Part shown: one piece after another, positions 6,366-8,013 of the stretch | Layout: each line of letters begins with the position of its first letter | Numbering within the stretch: position 1 is the first letter of the stretch | DNA from: Spirochaetaceae bacterium | GTDB lineage: Bacteria > Spirochaetota > Spirochaetia > Treponematales > Breznakiellaceae | Assembly (NCBI GenBank): GCA_031284645.1 | Contig: JAITXS010000084.1 | Span: 1 to 8,013 of the forward strand | Reading direction: 5' to 3' | Length of the DNA: 8,013 nt | Translations under genes and position numbers: made by a program | Notes under the pieces: generated by a model | The model's database searches: none | Told to the model about the DNA's origin: nothing | The model's input: only the letters and a program-made list of their open reading frames with translations

Positions 6366-7364
6366 ATGAAATGTCCCCAGTGTGAAACGGAACTTGAAGA
6401 AGGCCTGAATTTTTGCCCCCATTGCCAGGCAAAATTGAATCCGGAAGATGATGGAGTGGAAAAATCTGCCTCAGCTACAGGGGGTGGCAAAAAGATATTA
6501 AGTCCCCGGTTCTTTAACAATTTTGAATATATAAACTTATTGTGCCTCTTACAGTCAATAGATGGCGAAATAGACTCAGGTATTCAGGAAATGGCTGAGT
6601 TTATTATTGATGAAAGTGAATTTAAAAACAAAATAAACGTTATTAGCCCCGGCGATATAAGTTATTATCACGGCAAAATGAAAAATTTTTATCTGGATAT
6701 CACTAATAACGCCTACTTTAAGCCTCATTATATTGAGCTTAGTAATACTGTATATGTTGATACTGTAACTGAAATAATATCAAATACGCTTTCTTTTACT
6801 AATTTTGCCAAAAAGAGAAATGTTGGTGATGATGATATGTGCGATCTTTTCATGAGTACCCTTTATGAAGCTGAACTCGGTGACAGGTATCCTTTTGACA
6901 GCCTATTAAATTATATATCTATTTCTTTAATGCCTATATCAAACAGAGACGATTTATCAGCTTGGAGAGATTATTTTGATGATATAGTTCTTGGGCTTTT
7001 GGAATATGTTATGACCAATGATATTTATACAGGAGGGAACAAGCGTTTTATTCAGCATTTTGCCCGCCGATGGAGAATCTCGGCTTCCCAGTTTACCATT
7101 CTTGAAAATATTGCCGCCGCCCTTGCGGGGATTGAAAAACAGAGGCAAAAAATAACGGAAAGCGACGAACCGTATAAACAGGTACAGAAGGTTCTTGCTG
7201 AACTTGCGGGGCAGGAAGGAACCATAATTGATAAATATGAAGCCTTAAAAATAAACGGTTTATCTTCCTCCGGCGGAATTGGTTACGGATTGGATCTGAT
7301 AGACAATGTCTCTCGGCCAGATGATTTTGAAGACTGCAATTTCATGAGGTTACTGAAGGTATAA
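6366..7364 (+). CDS. Zinc-ribbon protein with helical, possibly TerB-like, body
   Basis: The 332-residue product opens with a zinc ribbon, CPQCETEL to CPHCQAKL (C3, C6, C17, C20), of the kind often found at the N-terminus of bacterial signalling or membrane proteins. A short flexible linker (28-45) leads to a helical body. The segment LLCLLQSIDGEIDSGIQEM (58-76) resembles the first helices and DGxID turn of TerB-like domains. A second helical unit around 225-256 (FIQHFARRW, then FTILENIAAALAG) could be another part. That match is by eye only and I would not name the family with confidence. No transmembrane segment is clear. It follows the Cys-rich gene by 82 bases on the same strand with a strong ribosome binding site and probably belongs to the same transcript. 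Sharing zinc ribbons with its neighbour hints at joint assembly. Confidence 0.75.
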   Translation: MKCPQCETELEEGLNFCPHCQAKLNPEDDGVEKSASATGGGKKILSPRFFNNFEYINLLCLLQSIDGEIDSGIQEMAEFIIDESEFKNKINVISPGDISYYHGKMKNFYLDITNNAYFKPHYIELSNTVYVDTVTEIISNTLSFTNFAKKRNVGDDDMCDLFMSTLYEAELGDRYPFDSLLNYISISLMPISNRDDLSAWRDYFDDIVLGLLEYVMTNDIYTGGNKRFIQHFARRWRISASQFTILENIAAALAGIEKQRQKITESDEPYKQVQKVLAELAGQEGTIIDKYEALKINGLSSSGGIGYGLDLIDNVSRPDDFEDCNFMRLLKV

Positions 7365-7365
7365 G

Positions 7366-7375
7366 ACAGGCCTGT
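7366..7375. repeat. 10-bp palindrome ACAGGCCTGT before the last gene
   Basis: The perfect palindrome occupies most of the 13-base gap between the zinc-ribbon gene and the ATG at 7378. It covers the only purine-rich stretch that could serve as a ribosome binding site. It has no loop, so an RNA hairpin is unlikely; a protein site or chance are the alternatives. Confidence 0.3.
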
Positions 7376-7377
7376 TT

Positions 7378-8013
7378 ATGACAGCTTTTCATAGCAATTG
7401 GACGGCGCCGTTTTTTGCGCGAAACCATGGAGGATCATATTTCATGGATGATTTTGAGTTATTAACCACCATATTGTCCGCCCTTAAATGGCGGCAGCTT
7501 AATGGGAATATTAAAATGATAACCGATGAAGCAGGCGCGCTTTATTATCAAAAGTTAGGCATTGAACATATATGGGATTTGGGTATAGATACCACTCTTG
7601 ATAAATTCAGGGATTATGCCATAGATCCTGCTATATTCTGGGCGGCGGGTAAAATACTTGCGCTAGGGGAGCAAAAAATTCCGGTGGCTATGCTTGATAC
7701 GGATTTTGTTGCCTGGGTTAATCTCGAAGAAAAATTGGAAAAAACCAAATTGGCGGTTATTCACCGGGAAGATATTGATGCGAAGATATATCCCGGTGTT
7801 GAGTATTTTAATTTGACTGGAAATTATACATTGCCGGAATGGGATTGGACAGTGCTTCCCTGTAACACTGCATTTTTGTATATTAATGATGAAAACCTGA
7901 AAGAGTATTATACGGAACAGGCAATAAATTTTATGAAAATTACCCCTGCTGTTTTTGATCCCCTGACCTTTATGGTTTTTGCAGAACAACGATTGCTTGC
8001 CATGAGCGCCCAG
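7378..8013 (+). CDS. DUF6734/glycosyltransferase-like protein, 3' end beyond window
   Basis: The frame is open from ATG 7378 to the last base, giving 212 residues without a stop. The pattern matches DUF6734-type proteins, which look like GT-A-fold glycosyltransferases. It has an N-terminal FHSNWTAPF, an LSALKWRQLNGNIKMITDE segment (33-51), a WAAGKILAL helix (88-96) and a DxD-like MLDTDF (105-110) that could bind metal and nucleotide sugar. Further on are NTAFLYIN (163-170) and EQRLL (203-207). The start at 7378 is favoured because it keeps the conserved N-terminus. An alternative ATG at 7444 has GGAGG upstream but would delete it. The gene is 13 bases after the previous stop, so it may share the operon, although its likely job in surface sugar modification differs from that of the GTPase genes. 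Family from memory, not from a search. Confidence 0.65.
   Translation, partial: MTAFHSNWTAPFFARNHGGSYFMDDFELLTTILSALKWRQLNGNIKMITDEAGALYYQKLGIEHIWDLGIDTTLDKFRDYAIDPAIFWAAGKILALGEQKIPVAMLDTDFVAWVNLEEKLEKTKLAVIHREDIDAKIYPGVEYFNLTGNYTLPEWDWTVLPCNTAFLYINDENLKEYYTEQAINFMKITPAVFDPLTFMVFAEQRLLAMSAQ

Larger units (their letters stand above)
1162..7364 (+). other. Putative operon: small ORF, DUF1232/coil, dynamin-like GTPase, coil, two zinc-ribbon genes
   Basis: Six plus-strand genes are separated by 11, 25 and 2 bases, then a 4-base overlap, then 82 bases. No terminator-like hairpin with a T-run is visible between them. The last, glycosyltransferase-like gene follows after 13 bases and may extend the transcript. 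The homology between genes two and four and the shared zinc ribbons of genes five and six support a joint function. Confidence 0.6.

Noticed and set aside
1..8013. CRISPR array, tRNA or rRNA genes, insertion sequence ends, transposase
   Set aside because: No regularly spaced repeats, no cloverleaf or CCA-type ends, and no transposase-like ORF or terminal inverted repeats were seen on reading the window.

Overview
The window reads as bacterial chromosome of moderate G+C content. It has dense same-strand genes, Shine-Dalgarno sites and little intergenic space. The protein style (DUF1232, dynamin-like GTPase, repeated zinc ribbons, a stray AbiEi-type gene) and the codon use suggest an anaerobe, possibly a Treponema-like spirochaete. 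That host guess is an impression and not proven by any marker gene here.

Left part (1-1000): two small minus-strand regulatory genes. The first is an AbiEi-family antitoxin whose frame is cut by an in-frame TAA. It has a clear promoter and a near-perfect inverted repeat just downstream of the -10. The second is an XRE-type helix-turn-helix regulator starting with GTG. Between them lies about 270 bp holding a strong UUCG-loop terminator read on the plus strand and what may be gene debris, including a QLSLF peptide resembling a sliding-clamp-binding motif.

Middle (1000-1160): a divergent control region between the regulator and the large plus-strand gene block. It has a candidate promoter on each strand and a perfect 8-bp inverted repeat (1042-1067), a plausible operator for the regulator.

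Right part (1162-8013): seven closely packed plus-strand genes, probably one operon. They are a 54-aa small ORF with a TTG start, a DUF1232 plus coiled-coil protein, a dynamin-like GTPase, a second coiled-coil protein homologous to the C-terminal two thirds of the DUF1232 protein, a 475-aa protein with four Cys-rich putative zinc modules, a 332-aa zinc-ribbon protein, and the start of a DUF6734/glycosyltransferase-like protein that runs off the window.

The central observation is a GTPase bracketed by two paralogous coiled-coil partners and followed by two zinc-ribbon proteins. My inference is a membrane-associated, GTP-driven multi-protein assembly, perhaps for envelope stress, membrane remodelling or defence. 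The function is not shown by the sequence. I do not recognise the whole cassette as a named system.
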